A stretch of DNA of 64,000 nt from Mucidula mucida (GCA_015501055.1 JADNYV010000002.1:930001-994000), one strand, 5' to 3'. Shown: positions 34,510 through 46,755, numbered from the stretch's first letter. A program made the numbers and translations. The notes: generated by a model from the sequence alone, not told the origin.

Positions 34510-35304
34510 ATGACCACCATGAAACGCAAACTAGTCGTCCTCGATCTGAACGGCACCCTCCTCTATCGCCCCAAGACCAGAAAAGTATTTCCACGGCCGT
34601 ATCTGTCCACATTCACGTCCTTCTTGTTCCACCCCGAAACCAGAAAATGGCTGGACGTGATGGTCTGGAGCTCTGCTCAGCCTCAAAACGTAGCGCCGGT
34701 AGTCGCGTCTGCATTTGGCCGACACGCTTCTCAGTTGAAAACTGTATGGGCACGCGACCGCATGGGTTTGTCCCGGGACAGTACTCCAGAAAAGCCGTTA
34801 CACGGAAAGACCTTGAGAAAGTCTGGGCAGCATTTCCTTCTCACAATTCCGGCACCACTTTTCTGGTCGACGATTCTCCCAGCAAAGCTCATTTCCAGCC
34901 TTCCAACCACATATGTTTACCGGAATTCACTTCACCTCCCCCGCCTCGACGGAAGGCCCCTACCCACGAAGCGAAGGCAGCGACGCTTTCTGCCGAGGAC
35001 GATCTGGTTGCACGGGTAGAATCCCTTTCGCTGGACTCAGCTCATACAGATCCTGCTCGTCCCGACCAAGTGTTGCTTGCCATCATTGGCATTCTCGACA
35101 AAGCGAAGGACGAAACGCATCTCGCGACGTGGATAGCAGACGGTGGCCTGTTCTTGAACAGACCAATATCTGACATTGTCAGAGGGAAGCTGCGAAAAAG
35201 CAGTTTCCTGAGCGCACGATGTGGTTTGCGGACGATGAAATACTTAAAGAGTGGATAGAACATGGGAAGACTACGATACAACGGCTTGACATCACCCTTG
35301 CCTA
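34510..35304 (+). CDS. NIF/FCP1-like HAD phosphatase-domain protein, apparently frameshifted
   Basis: The start encodes an HAD-like core: LVVLDLNGTLLYRPK, with Asp-Leu-Asn in place of the usual Asp-x-Asp, then WLDVMVWSSAQPQNV and VWARDRMGL. The second half of the domain is in another frame: KDLEKVWAAFPSHNSGTTFL, VDDSPSKAHFQPSNHI. It is followed by a Pro-rich linker and a helical C-terminus (VLLAIIGILDKAKDETHLAT). The probable true tail (MWFADDEILKEWIEHGKTTI) is in a third frame and ends at 35304. Single missing bases near 34779 and 35183 would join all three. A 38-nt GT-AG 'intron' could hide the first break but would remove the conserved WAR-D stretch. Substrates are unknown. The catalytic second Asp is Asn, so phosphatase activity is doubtful. 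Confidence 0.6.
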
Positions 35305-35348
35305 ACACTAGAATATATTGCCAACACGTACTACTGCTCTACAGTGAT

Positions 35349-38300
35349 TTAGGTTTTTGGGCGCTTCTTTTGACGTTTCCCTTCAGTTGCTTCGCTAGTG
35401 GTATCTCCCTTTCGTTTTAAGCCAGCCTTTGGTTTCCCTGCAGGCTTCCCAGTGGCAACTTGAACAATCTGCTGGCATAGTGTGGGTAGAGCAGGCGATG
35501 ACTTGAGGTTAGGAGAGGCTACCAGTTTCTCCGACAATTTTTGCCATTTTTTGGGTGCCCAAATGGCGTCGACATCAATGGAGGTAAGTCGAAGAGTCTG
35601 CCGAAGGGCAGATAATGCGAGCTTCAACACATCCTTTACTTGCGCCACATTCAGAGTCGCTTTTTCGTCACATGCGTTGGACACAAGGTCGTACAATGAC
35701 TTGCGCAAGGACGTCATGAAGGCGGCTACTTCTTCGTCCGATTTATCCTAGACTGAGGTCAGAAATTTATTGGTAAATCACTGGAGAAACCTACGATAGA
35801 ATGCAGATTGCTCAGTAATGACTGAACGAGGCGCAAGGCCTGCAACTGTCTGTATGCATTGACAGCCTTGCTCGACAAATCAAGCATAGGCTGACGTAGG
35901 CGCCAGGCAAGACTAGTAAATCGGGTGATGAAGTCCTGGAAGAAGGCAGGTGTCAGCGCAGAGTTCTTCCGCGTCAAGAAGTCTTCCAGTGTCGCCTGGT
36001 AAAGGGCGATGACCTTGTCCTCCGCCTGCTGGGAAACCATGATTTTCGAGAGGTATATGCAGCATGCACAAATGGTGCTTGATAGATCCGATCGCGACTT
36101 CCGGACACGCGTGTGTAGGGCCTCCAGGACTGGTTCCACTTTGTCAAGCGGCGCAGAGGTGGGGACGTCTTTGGACTTCCCGATGCGTGATCGCAAGATA
36201 CCTTGAGCTTTGTCGACGAGCTGCTTCTCGTCAGAGCCAGATGAAGATATCAGAGTGACGAGAGGCAAGATGACGGTGACAACGAGAGGGTTCGTAGGTT
36301 GCTTCTTCACGAATAGATCCACTAGGTCGAGCACCCGATTTTTGAAATGTGTTGCTTCCCGTTGGGCGTCGACGTCTAAACGTAAATGTTATCAACAAAA
36401 GTCATGACTTTCTTAAAATGGAAAACCGACCTTTGCCAGACTTGCGCTCCTGCATCCGAGATTTAAACGCCTCCGCTAGCTGATCGTCGAGGGCCAACAT
36501 TTGGTCGTCGTCCACTTCGATATCATCATCGTCAGAATCGCCAGCAGGTTCTACGCCGTTCATCTTTAGGGCTTCCAAAATTTTGTTTCTTAGCTCCTCG
36601 TCGACTTCCGCGTCCTCGTCATCATCCTCATCATCATCCTCATCTTCGTCGACATCGTCACTCTCACTCTCAGCTTCTTCTGCACCTTCTTCATCGTCGG
36701 AATCTGCTACCTCGTCCTCCATATCGTCGTCGTCGCTCTCCTCCTCCTGTGTAGGGTCACGTCGTTCAAGTTGCTATATGTTCCAACAATGAGCAGAGGA
36801 GCTTCAATCGAAGCATACAGTACAAACCGCCAGAATGAGATCAATAGACGTCTCAGTGACAGAGCCAGAGAGGAGGGAGAACGAGTTGTTGCCCAACGTC
36901 CTTAGGTAACTCGAAGACTTTTCCAGCATACCAATGATAGCATCGACAAGCCCGTCAATAGGAGCTGGGGATTCCGTGTCCACTTTGTCTTTCTTGCTCT
37001 TCTTTGATTTGGATTTCACGACAAAGTGCTGTGCGTGATTTGTGCATGACTATTTGCACAGTTAACAAACAAGTCTGATGAATGTCAACCAGTGCATACC
37101 TCGAGGACTTCAGTATTCCAGCTTTCCTGATCCGTACAGTATTCATGTACGAGGAGACCAGACAACAGAAGGCGGCAACCAAGAGCTGAATCATTCTGAG
37201 TTCCGTCGTGGTGAGGCTTTGCGAACGAGATCGATAAATAAACGCAAAAGTTTGTACGAGGCACGAACCTGTTGCAGTTGGGTATCTAGGGTCCGGACTT
37301 GTGTATGAAGGGCCAAGTCCTCCGTGTCAATCTCGGCCACTGTGGTTATATGTTTGGAATCCTTCTGCAGCGCCTCGATAATAGAGAGTGCGCGACATAT
37401 CCAGAACTCTCCATTTGATGTTACACCTGTAGTGCGCACAGGCTTTCCATCCTTGTCAGCTACGAGTTGAAGTTAACAAAGTCTAACAAATGGTTCGAGG
37501 ACGCTTACTACTCTTGATGGTTGTAGTCTGATTTGTGAGATCGCCTAGGCAGGACAAGAGGCGTGCTCGACAAGTAGCTCGAAGCTCGTCTGACAGAGGT
37601 GGTTTAAGAATTGTCTCAGTCTGAAGATTGATGAGCTGTATGAAGGAATCTCCAAAAAAAGCTTACACCACGATGCAGCTTTTGTTTCGACGGCTTTCGG
37701 ACGACGAACAGTCCGTTGACAATCAGCCATTCGAGAACAGTCTGCAACCAAAGGTCGTCTTTCAGTATTGACCCGTTCCTCACCAGTGCAACAAGTTGAT
37801 CGATGATCCATGACCGACGTGAGTTCAGTGCGCCAACATCATTCCTGGGAAACCCATTAATTTTGGGGCGACGACGCGGAAAATACGCACTTATCGACAC
37901 CTTCACACTCATTGAACTGCTGGATGAGGTGATCCACGTAATGCATGATTCCTCCTGCGCTCATGGACGATAGGATGTTCTCAACCGTTTTCGTTTTAGT
38001 AAGTTTATCGAACTGAGGGCTCCCATTGGCGCCTGTAAGTTGAACGATGAGACCCATTCCGAGTTGAGGACGCTCCTTCACAAACGCTGCAACGTCGGAA
38101 GCCTACAAACCATCAGTTGGGAACGTGTGCCGCCATAAGCAACACGTACATTTTGCTTCGCAGCTTTATGAAGATACCGGTCAGGTTTCGAGAGCTGGTT
38201 AATCCATGTCCGCATGAAATTCTTAGTGAATATCATGGGTAGCACGTCCTCAGAAAGACGCGGAAGAGCCTTTTGGAATATTTGAAAGCCCCAATACTTT

Positions 38301-39443
38301 CTCTGAGGCGTGGAGGTCGAGGAAAACAACGATTCTGTAGTACAATAAGCGAATGACGCGGATGAGATGACGGTGCCCAACCATCAACGACAATCCTGAA
38401 GAATTCCGCAAAGTTCCTTTAGCCGGTCCACCCAGTGGGAGAAGATGATCTAAAATGGCGGTCCAAACGAAGTGAAGGTCAGGTTTCCATGAACCTCCGG
38501 ATTTGGCGTTCTCGGGATCATCGGTGTCCTAGATACGGGATGAAAAAGTAGTTCATAGAAATGGGAGAGTGTATGAGTACCTTCAAAATTTGAGCAAGAT
38601 TATGCAGGTTTGAGGTACTAAGTACGTCGGGATTCGTAAATGTGGGGGCAGTGAATTGACGCCAATCCTTGGCTGGCTGCATGACTTGCAAGCTCAAAGT
38701 GACAGCAATTTTTTCGGGAGACCACGGTGCATCTGCGTGGTATATTACTTGGAAAACGTATTGAAAGGCATCCTCCTTCCAAGAGACGGTCGATTTATAG
38801 AGAGCATCCAGCGCGAGAATCAATGACCACCACACGCTTTCCCGCAACCAGCTTTTCTTACCGCTGATAGATATTAACTCGGCGATAATCTCGTTGAAAG
38901 CAGAGAGCGACGACGCGTCAGTGGATGAGGAGGGCGATTGCGACAGAGGATCGGTCCGAACTAGCAGGCCCGACTGGATGATTGCTGTTATACCAAAGAG
39001 GCGCGCAAAAAGGATGTCGCGTTCTTCCTGTCCCGAGATCGCCTTGGTGATTTTTGTGGAGGACATGATAAGAGAAAGTATTTGGGAACATGTTATCGTC
39101 TTGATTTTTGATAGTAACTTGAAAAGGACGGTTATACTTGGATCAATAGTGGATGAACATTATTCACCTCGGTCAAGGCGACTGAGAAACCTAATCTGCT
39201 GCTCTCCCTCGGACTGGCAAGGCCACGGATGAGCCTACGTATTGAATACGAGACATCCTGGGCATTGTACTTGTCGAGCGGGTCTACTAGGTCCTCCTCA
39301 TCCTCTCCCTCGGAAGCTTCAGATGTGTAGGAGAACTGGGCCTGGAATTGTTCAAGCGCAGACACAAGCTTGACCGACGAGTCGATGCGCTCTTTTTTGG
39401 ATGCCGACGACAGATTCCAGAACAGAGGGAGAGTCGTGGACAT
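35349..39443 (-). CDS. POL5: POL5/MYBBP1A-family nucleolar protein
   Basis: A large multi-exon gene of about 1,200 codons. The N-terminus (TTLPLFWNLSSASKKERIDS, DVSYSIRRLIRGLASPRESS, RLGFSVALTE) is the POL5 signature. HEAT-like helices follow (ERDILFARLFGITAIIQSGL, SWLRESVWWSLILALDALY), then a very acidic stretch (36,435-36,722, many Asp/Glu), more helices and a basic C-terminus (GKPKAGLKRKGDTTSEATEG, KRQKKRPKT). Despite its old name, DNA polymerase V, this family lacks polymerase activity and works in ribosomal DNA transcription and ribosome assembly in the nucleolus. The acidic region explains the long Ser-rich antisense frame opposite it. The stop is 44 bp from that of the NIF-domain gene. 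Confidence 0.9.
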
Positions 39444-39605
39444 GACAGTAGCAATGTGCTAATTATGCAATTGCACTTAGCACAGGCAAAAAATTGTGTG
39501 ATTGTATGTTTGGCACCGGCCCGGACTGCCGAGTACATGCAAGGATTACCGATGGACTAAAGTACAGGAATATGCGAAATGTGCATCAATTAACAGCGTT
39601 CTATC

Positions 39606-40350
39606 TCAGTCAAAATGCGAGTAATGACCCTTCACTCCCAACCGACATTTCTCGCAGTCGGAGCGCGGCCCCATCGTGAACCGTTGCTTGCGCGGCGTTG
39701 CAAAGACGTTTGTAGGCGAGTCGGGGATCATACTCATTCTGGATTCACGGAGAGGCGTCAATGGCCTTGCCACCACGGAGCCACTAGCTATTCTCGCCGC
39801 CTCTGGAGTCGGTGGTAGAATAGCGATGCTTGGAGGAACACCGGTTCGTGGCAGTGGGGAATCATATTGCACACTCGAAAGGTCCGACGGCGCGTAATTG
39901 GTAGGCAAAGGTGTTGCAGAGATTGACATGGGAGTACCGGAAATGGCTGGTGAGTCTTCGTCCATGTCCTGTTTCTTGTCCAGCATGATCATCACGTCGG
40001 AAAAAGCAATGCACGCACCACATCGTCCGACTCGTTCACAACGGGCGAAGGGGAGCTTGAGACGACCGGAGTGCCAATACGGAGCCCATCTGTCTGCTGC
40101 ACCCAATCCTCCGAGCCTTGGCGGCTGCTGGGCTGTGAAGAAAACAGCTGCGCCGAGATATTGTCAATGGCGAGAGACGGGCGTTTCTGTAAGAAGTTAA
40201 TTGGCATGCTCAAACAGCGAACAGTTAACCAACCATAGGACGCATTGAGGGACTGTCGTCTTCTTCGAATGAGCGCGCGCGCTTGGTGCCCAAACTGGAA
40301 TAAGCAGACATCCGTGTGAAGGATGGCGACGGCTGCATGTCGACTTCCAT
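39606..40350 (-). CDS. Small conserved hypothetical protein with C-terminal Cys-x2-Cys motif
   Basis: Three exons: MEVDMQPSPSFTRMSAYSSL with TKRARSFEEDDSPSMRPM, then KRPSLAIDNISAQLFSSQPS, then DMDEDSPAISGTPMSISATP. The C-terminus is RKQRFTMGPRSDCEKCRLGV followed by KGHYSHFD. The protein is about 220 residues and disordered except for the C-terminal Cys-x2-Cys-x5-His patch, which could bind a metal. An RKQRF stretch and Ser-Pro sites (SPA, SPT, SPS) suggest a nuclear protein under cyclin-dependent kinase control; that is inference. I recognise it only as a basidiomycete-type family. Confidence 0.6.
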
Positions 40351-40479
40351 GTTACAGGCGGTTCAGTGGCAGAGAACCGTAAAGGTTAAAGGTGCAGGTC
40401 GCGATGGTGGGGGCCTGAACAAAAGCCTCTTCGTATTTCAAATTCTGATCGCACGCGACCGTGACCAAAACTCACGAGA

Positions 40480-40495
40480 CGCGACGCGAGTCGCG
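40480..40495. promoter_or_regulatory. CGCGAC palindrome with ACGCGA repeats upstream of the 39606-40350 gene
   Basis: CGCGAC-GCGA-GTCGCG is a perfect 6-bp inverted repeat. ACGCGA cores occur three times nearby on one strand or the other (40453, 40479, 40484). It lies 130 bp upstream of the start codon of the minus-strand hypothetical gene. ACGCG is the core of MBF-type G1/S elements in fungi, but ACGCGT itself is absent, so this is only a suggestion. Confidence 0.3.
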
Positions 40496-40613
40496 ACAAC
40501 CAAATTTTGACCAAATCAATTCTACTCTACAACCGACAAAAACAAACATGATGTACAGCGAGCGCATTTACTCTACGCAGGATGGAAAGATATACCTCTA
40601 CTGGTCATCGTGA

Positions 40614-43404
40614 TCATCCTTGCAAATCAAGAGGCGTTCTCGGCAGCTTGGTTTCTTCAGCGGTATAGAGCTCTCCAGTTTCCTGGCGAAGCATGTCATT
40701 CAACCAAGCACCCTTCGGCTGAATCTTGACTCCACGAGAGTACATGACGGCGAGGTACAGCCACGCTGCAGCATTACCAACGGTTCCAACCTCGTCCGAA
40801 ACGTGCGTCTTCGCATACTGGCTCATCTCCTTATGAAGATCCGCATCGGTATAGAGGTCGTAGAGATGTTGGGCGACGACAACATTGTCCCCGGGCATGG
40901 TGATGTATCCGGACTTGCCATGCTCAACCTGAAGAGGGATACCTCCAGTCTTGGAAGCAATGATGGGAATACCAGTGTGAATGGCCTCTGAGACTTTGAC
41001 TTCGAACCCTTCGCGAGTGGAAAGCTGCAGTGCAATCTTCGCGTTGGACATCAAAGCATTGAGCACTTGAGAGAGGTCAGGAATGAAGCCTCAAAAACCA
41101 GTCACGTACACTGATCACTGGGGGGCACCCTCATCACTACAAAGTCCTTGGCATACTCCCTGTATGCCTCGGAGTGGATCAATTGAATGACTTGGTCGTA
41201 GATGATGGACGCGTCAGGATCGTCAACAGCGCCTATCAAATATGAGAACACTGTAAATCGGTTCTCGACAAGACATACCGTGTCCACAAATCAACATCTG
41301 AGGATGATCCTCTTCTTCGAGCTCGGGGGATTTCTCCTTGAGGAGGCGTCGGAATCTAACGTACGAGTCGATGACATTCGGAATTCCCTTGGCTGGGTCG
41401 AATCGAGCAACCTGGACAATGTAGTCCCGGTGTGGCCACTGGAGCTCGTTCATCTTCTCTTTGAGACAAAGGTTGCGGAACTCTCCCATGTAGAAGGCCG
41501 AGTCCCATGGAGCAAGTTCTTTGTTGAGACCATCAAGCCTATAGGACAAGAATCAGAACCACATCCTGCGCGGTGCACGGAAAGATTCACTAACCAGTCT
41601 GTAGCAGCTCCCAAAAGAGCTAACTTTTCGATGGGTACATCACTCGGAACAAACTTGTTGACAGGATGGCCTGTTATGGACTTGGGTTACAACGGATTTC
41701 AGCAATAAATCGACACGAAACATACTGATGAAGAGATCCGCAAGCTGGATGTTGTTCCAAAGGTACTTCCACACTTCCTCTTGTGGGGATCCTGCAACGT
41801 GTACCAAATCACTCCGGATCTCGATGTGCGACCGGTAGACGATGGGCAGCTCTGGCCGAACCTTTTTGATCAAGGGAATGAGACCCGGCATCTGAGGATC
41901 GTCTGGAATGCGTAAGACCCAAGCATTCGAACTATGAATAAACATACCGATGAAAGCAATATCAACACCACCCGGTGCCAGCGGACCTCCTTCAGCAGTC
42001 CAGCGCAGGCCGTTCTTCAGGATCCAGGCGTCAAAGTTTTCTTTAGCATCCTTAGTAAGACGGAGGTCGGGCGACGCCACGCCTTGGAGGATGTTGTGAT
42101 TGTTCTTTGTCGTACGGAATACGGCTGGCGATGGGTTGGGTACATACCTGTCACTTGTGAGAAACAAACGGCAAAGCATAACTTGCAACTCACCATGCCA
42201 CGTCGACATCCAGGGCGGTGAGGAAACGAATGAGAGCATGCCGCATCTAACAAGGATCATTAGTCACCGGGTCGCGTCCACATGAGATTAATAGAATGTC
42301 TCACCAGAGCGACGCCACCTAGTGCCGAAAATGTGGGGTTAGTTGAATTCATACGGCTTTGGGGTAGCACCCACCTCCTTGTGGGGTTGACGAAAAGAAC
42401 CCAATTTTTATTTGTTTCTCACGAAGCTCATCAGCGAGCTTGATCACGGCATTCCAAGTCCTGGAAAGTTGGTAAACGCTGGAGCAAGAAAAGGTTCGAT
42501 TGACATGAACTCACTTGGGGCCCACAGTCTTCTTGTACTCGTCAAGATCATCGATGAGATGGATCTTCCCGGCAGCATCGACGGTGACTTGGTTGCGAGG
42601 ACCAATGCTAAGACGAGGGTTGTTTCCGGGCCCAAAGTACATGATGCATTTACGAGCCGCAGAGTCGGCTTGTTCATCGAGCGTGCGAGGGATGGGAAGT
42701 TTTCCCGCGACCCCAACCTGAAGATGGGAATCGGCTGCAGCCAAATGAGCCGACTCGATGTAAACTGTAGGAGTCTCGGTCCCAGATGGAACGTAAGAGC
42801 CGCTTGTAGATGAGATGCGGTGCTTTACGTTTGGACGAGTGGCCGAGTCTGTGTGGAAAGGTTTGATATTGAAGACAATTGGAACGATGTCCATGTCTAG
42901 CCAGAGACGGGTACAAAGGTTGGGGCACTATAGAATCATTCATCACGTTAGAACGCAAGTGTATGTCAAGGGAAGATTGTTGTTACCTCTCGTAACAAGG
43001 AGAGGGCAACACCGGCGCCCAAGAACTTGCAAAGATGCTCATCAGAAAAGTTGCGCAATGTTTTGAGGACGAGCTTTTCGATGTCCTTGGATGTCTTTTC
43101 AAGGTCATCGGCCGTGTAGGGAATCGTTGAAGAGGCAAAGTCAGTACTGTACACAGAGTCGTGGACAGAGATCGCGATGGTATACTCGGAGTTGTTGTTG
43201 ATGACGGCGCCTGCGATGCCAGCCCACATAGGCTGCAGGGCGCTATGAGTGCAGAACGCCACACGATGAGAGAGATCATACGGTCAGGCTAGAGAACGAG
43301 GACGCGACATGGGGTTTCTTGCCGCCGATGGAGGAGAGACGCCTGCGAACGGCAGCAGAGGGCTTGGATTCAAACTGATGGTCTTTGGAACGAGGAGGAG
43401 CCAT
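40614..43404 (-). CDS. Trehalose phosphorylase (retaining, GT4 family)
   Basis: About ten exons encode a 730-residue-class enzyme like the trehalose phosphorylases of Grifola and Pleurotus and the clock-controlled CCG-9 of Neurospora. These split trehalose with phosphate into glucose and alpha-glucose 1-phosphate. Seen are the start MAPPRSKDHQFESKPSAAVR, the N-terminal domain (YTIAISVHDSVYSTDFASS), GFFSSTPQGGGVALMRHAL, VYRSHIEIRSDLVHVAGSP, DYIVQVARFDPAKGIPNVID and the GT4 E-x7-E loop (STREGFEVKVSEAIHTGIP, IIASKTGGIPLQVEHGKSGY). Trehalose is a main carbon and stress reserve of mushrooms. The promoter is shared with the BRF-like gene. Confidence 0.93.
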
Positions 43405-43607
43405 GTCGTAGGAGATGTGGGAGTCAGATAGCCAGCAACAGGTTTATATATGTAGATTTCGGAAATAGTACGGCCTGGAAAAAGGCAAGGTAGTCTAGTT
43501 CTCAGACCAGGATTGGCCAGCTGTGGTACGGCATGGTTCCAGATGCATCGTGTTGTGTCGCGTGTTTGGGGATGATCGGCAAGTGTCATACTTTCCCTCC
43601 TACTATC
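43405..43607. promoter_or_regulatory. 203-bp divergent promoter, trehalose phosphorylase / BRF-like gene
   Basis: The start codons are 203 bp apart on opposite strands. TATATATG at 43446-43453 is a TATA-like element at a fitting distance for the trehalose phosphorylase side. Nothing further can be assigned. Confidence 0.45.
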
Positions 43608-45488
43608 ATGTCCCCGCCCTGCAATCAGTGCGGCGGCGCTACCGCCTGGGACGACGACGCCGCCTCCGCCATTTGCATGACGTGCGGCACACTCGTTGAC
43701 GCGTCCCAGTCCGTCTTCACAGATGGCTACGATATCGACCCAGCAACGGTGACCTGGGAGGCTCCGGACACGACCAATTATACCCTAAAATCTCTCCGGA
43801 ATCCCAATTGGAGTCTCGCCGGTCAAGGCAAGGAGGTTAGAGAAAACCAGAATGCCGTAAGTAACCTTTACTCGGTCATCCATTCGACCTTCTAATTGTC
43901 CTCGATGCAGTTCCAAATGAAGGAATTCATCGCGTCCCTTACGACCGCGTTGCAGGTATCGAGTGGTCTAGCGCCGCGTGCATCTACCTTGTTCGCCCAG
44001 GCAATGAAGTTGGGAAACTTTCGTTGGGGTCGCAAGGCAAAGCTTGTCGCCGGGGCTTGCCTCTCTATCGCCCTTCGTGAGGCTAAACGACCAGACTTCC
44101 GCCATGACATCGCCCTTCTCTTGGACGAGAAACCGAGCCATATGACCCGCATTCTTTCGACGGTGCTTTCTACCCTGCGCATTTCTCTTACCGCTAGTGA
44201 CCCCTCATTTTATCTTCCTTCCCTTCAAGTACACCTCTCAACGGCATTACGCTGTGAATCTGGAGACGCTGTGGGCCTCCCCTTGCCCCTTATAACTGTT
44301 CTAAAGCCACTAAACATGGTTTCCGTCCTGAGTATGGCTCATGCTCTTTCTGATCTACTAGCTCGCTCGGCGTCTTTTGGCCCAAAGACCTCAATACAAG
44401 GTTCAGCCGCGGCAATCCTTATGCTTTCGCTTGAGGGACAAGCTCGCACCAATGTAACAGGTCTTGGTGAGCTTGCTGAGTTTTTGGCGCAAAGGTGTAA
44501 GGTCGGCAAGGGCCTCATCATGAAAAGGTACAAAGCGATTCAAGATGAGCTTGTTGTGATGATGTCAGAAATTTCATGGTTGGACCAGTACGAGAAGAAG
44601 AAGAATGGACGGGGCAAAGTTGCGAGACGACTATTGGTTGCTCGCGGTCTTCCAGACGTTTTGGTCTGGGGAACAGAAACTCGAAGAGCCAATTTCAAGA
44701 TACCCACGTTCATCCAGGAGGAAGAGCAGGATGAGGAGAGCAATCATGGTTACGCTTCTGAATCCTCATCTTCTCACTCATCCGTTGTTCGCACCTGTTC
44801 GCGCACTTCCGTTCATGGACGGCCGCAGAAGAAGCAAAAACTTTGCCCCACGCTCTCTGAAGCAAGCAAGTTTCTGCTCGATCCACTGTCGTCGTCGCTT
44901 CCAGCCACACAGGCCAACCCCTCATCCTCTATGCGGGCTGTCCCCATGACATCATACCTTCTTGCTGCCCCCACGTCTGCTCTGACTTCCCAAAGTAAAC
45001 CGACACGTCTTCAAATTCTCTCGGTGGCCAAGAACGGAGAAGAAGTTCTTGACGATGAACTTTTCGAGGATGGAGAACTCGACGGTTTCTTGCGGTCAGA
45101 AGATGAAGTGCGGACGATGAGCATACTCTGGGAACATAAGCACCCCGCATCTGAGGAGCGTCCTCCGTCGGACCCAAAGCCGCCCAGAAAGAGGAAGAGA
45201 CGACCAGATGAACCCTCGCGGCGACTCAATCACGATGCTATAGTCCAATTCATGCAAGATTTCGATGGAGAGGCTGACGCGACAATGGAGGATAACGCCT
45301 TGACTGACCTTGCAGTCAACTTCGGCGGAACATACGATTTGGGTGAAAACGATAACAATTCGGACGACGAGCCTGAAGAAGACCATTATACTAGCATTCA
45401 TCAGCTCATGGCGCGCGAGTTCGGAGCTTTGCACAACTCGGAGGATCACGACAACACATACGAGAACGAGACGCAGGACTATTGGTGA
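43608..45488 (+). CDS. TFIIB/BRF1-like transcription factor
   Basis: The N-terminus is a TFIIB-type zinc ribbon (CNQCGGATAWDDDAASAICM, TCGT). One intron follows (after 43,857, GTAAGT..TGCAG). Then come a cyclin-like fold (FASLTTAL-type helices, RASTLFAQAMKLGNFRWGRK, AKLVAGACLSIALREAKRP, LLDEKPSHMTRILSTVLSTL) and a second helical repeat (GSAAAILMLSLEGQARTNVT, LGELAEFLAQRCKVGKGLIM). The C-terminal third is acidic with a basic patch (PPRKRKRRPDEPSRR). BRF1 with TBP and Bdp1 forms TFIIIB for RNA polymerase III. The sequence is divergent from TFIIB and BRF1, so the exact role is inferred. The start at 43608 places the zinc ribbon three residues in. Confidence 0.72.
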
Positions 45489-46025
45489 CGATCGTCACCC
45501 CATATTTCTACATCCACGCAGACATCATATTTTTTCTTTGGATAACGGAGCAAATTGTACATCAATGCATCATTGACTTAGACTTGCATTACCGCCACAT
45601 TAGCTTTCACACTGGGACTTTTTGGTTCTTTCTCATCACAATCAACTGTACAAACCTGTCATACTGTAGTTTAGAAACACTGTAAAACTTTGTCACGCTA
45701 TAAAATACGACAACGAATTCGAATGGCATTACACTATACCACGACTACAGAATATCTCGGAAAGAGCGATCATCGAATGCTTGACAAAATAGTTTCAACT
45801 GAAGCTTGAAAACTTGCAGGCATTCATAAACGTTACTTCTTCAAGTTCTTGACAGTTTACGCATCGCAAAGGAGCCGAAAGTCTTGAATGTATTGACAAA
45901 CCCGGAGCATCGCTCAGATTGGCAAGCACTCGCTTAGATTGTGGTAGATCGTAAACGAGTATCATTTGTGAAAGGGTATGAAGATCGGCCTGGATTTCGG
46001 GAGTTGAGTCAAACTCGAGATGCAT
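45489..46025. other. Convergent intergenic region
   Basis: These 537 bp lie between the BRF-like stop and the ALG13 stop and should hold both 3' UTRs. A 76-codon minus-strand frame (45,795-46,025) abuts the ALG13 stop codon but shows no family features. No repeat or RNA gene is supported. Confidence 0.4.
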
Positions 46026-46663
46026 CTAATCATCCCGTATCTCGAATCCCATCTCCTCATCGACGATCTGTCGAAATTTAGACGGATCGAATGGCGGAAA
46101 GGCAACAATTCCGGACTTGTCAAAGTCAGCGATTGCCATCGCGAGTTGGCTGAAACGCTACGTTGAGCACACACACACTGGTGCTTGGACGATTATTTAC
46201 TCACGGTATCGTTGTTGCCTTTAGATGGCCGAGATTAGAGAGCGAGACCGCCAGTTCTTCTTGGTGATTATCCAGTAATGTAGGATTGGGCACGACTATG
46301 AGAGCCTTCCCCAGCCGAAGCACGTCCAGAATAGTACCAGAGCCTAAGAAATTTGTACCAGAGAGACTACAAGACCAGGAGATTATGCGCACCCGCGTGG
46401 CTGATCACCAAGTCTGCAGATGTGAAGTCTTCTTTCAAGGAAGGCTTGAACCGCCATAGTTCGAGCGCGACACCGTGGCGCTGCAACGTGTGCTTGCCCT
46501 GCTTGTTCAGCACGAGGTTGAGGACCCCGAGGTCAGAATGGCCGCATTGAACGACGAGCTCGGTGTATCCCTTCTGTTGCAGGGCGGCGAGAACGTCCTT
46601 GGATATGACCGCCTCAACGAGCGCGTCAAAGCGCGTCGATCCAACAGTGACAAAGGCAAGCAT
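46026..46663 (-). CDS. ALG13: UDP-GlcNAc transferase catalytic subunit ALG13
   Basis: Three exons encode the GT28-like C-terminal-type domain: [53 protein letters not shown], then [20 protein letters not shown] and [19 protein letters not shown]. The C-terminus is [12 protein letters not shown]. With membrane protein Alg14 it adds the second GlcNAc to dolichol-linked oligosaccharide on the cytosolic face of the ER. The length of about 180-190 residues fits fungal ALG13. Divergent from the P5C reductase gene. Confidence 0.92.
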
Positions 46664-46755
46664 TTCGATTGCCGTCGGCCGATTTCCAATGCATGTCTAG
46701 ATTTTGACTCGATCACAAAATTTAGCACACGCCCTCATCTCGTTTTAAAATAATA
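46664..46755. promoter_or_regulatory. 92-bp divergent promoter, ALG13 / P5C reductase
   Basis: Start codons on opposite strands are 92 bp apart, so both promoters are compressed into this stretch. No particular site is recognised. Confidence 0.45.

Noticed and set aside
36583..36792. Ser-rich low-complexity plus-strand frame
   Set aside because: It is the antisense of the Asp/Glu-rich acidic region of POL5; GAC/GAT and GAG/GAA codons read as Ser-rich on the other strand.
45795..46025. 76-codon minus-strand frame just downstream of ALG13
   Set aside because: It follows the ALG13 stop codon, has no recognisable motif, and probably lies in the 3' UTR.
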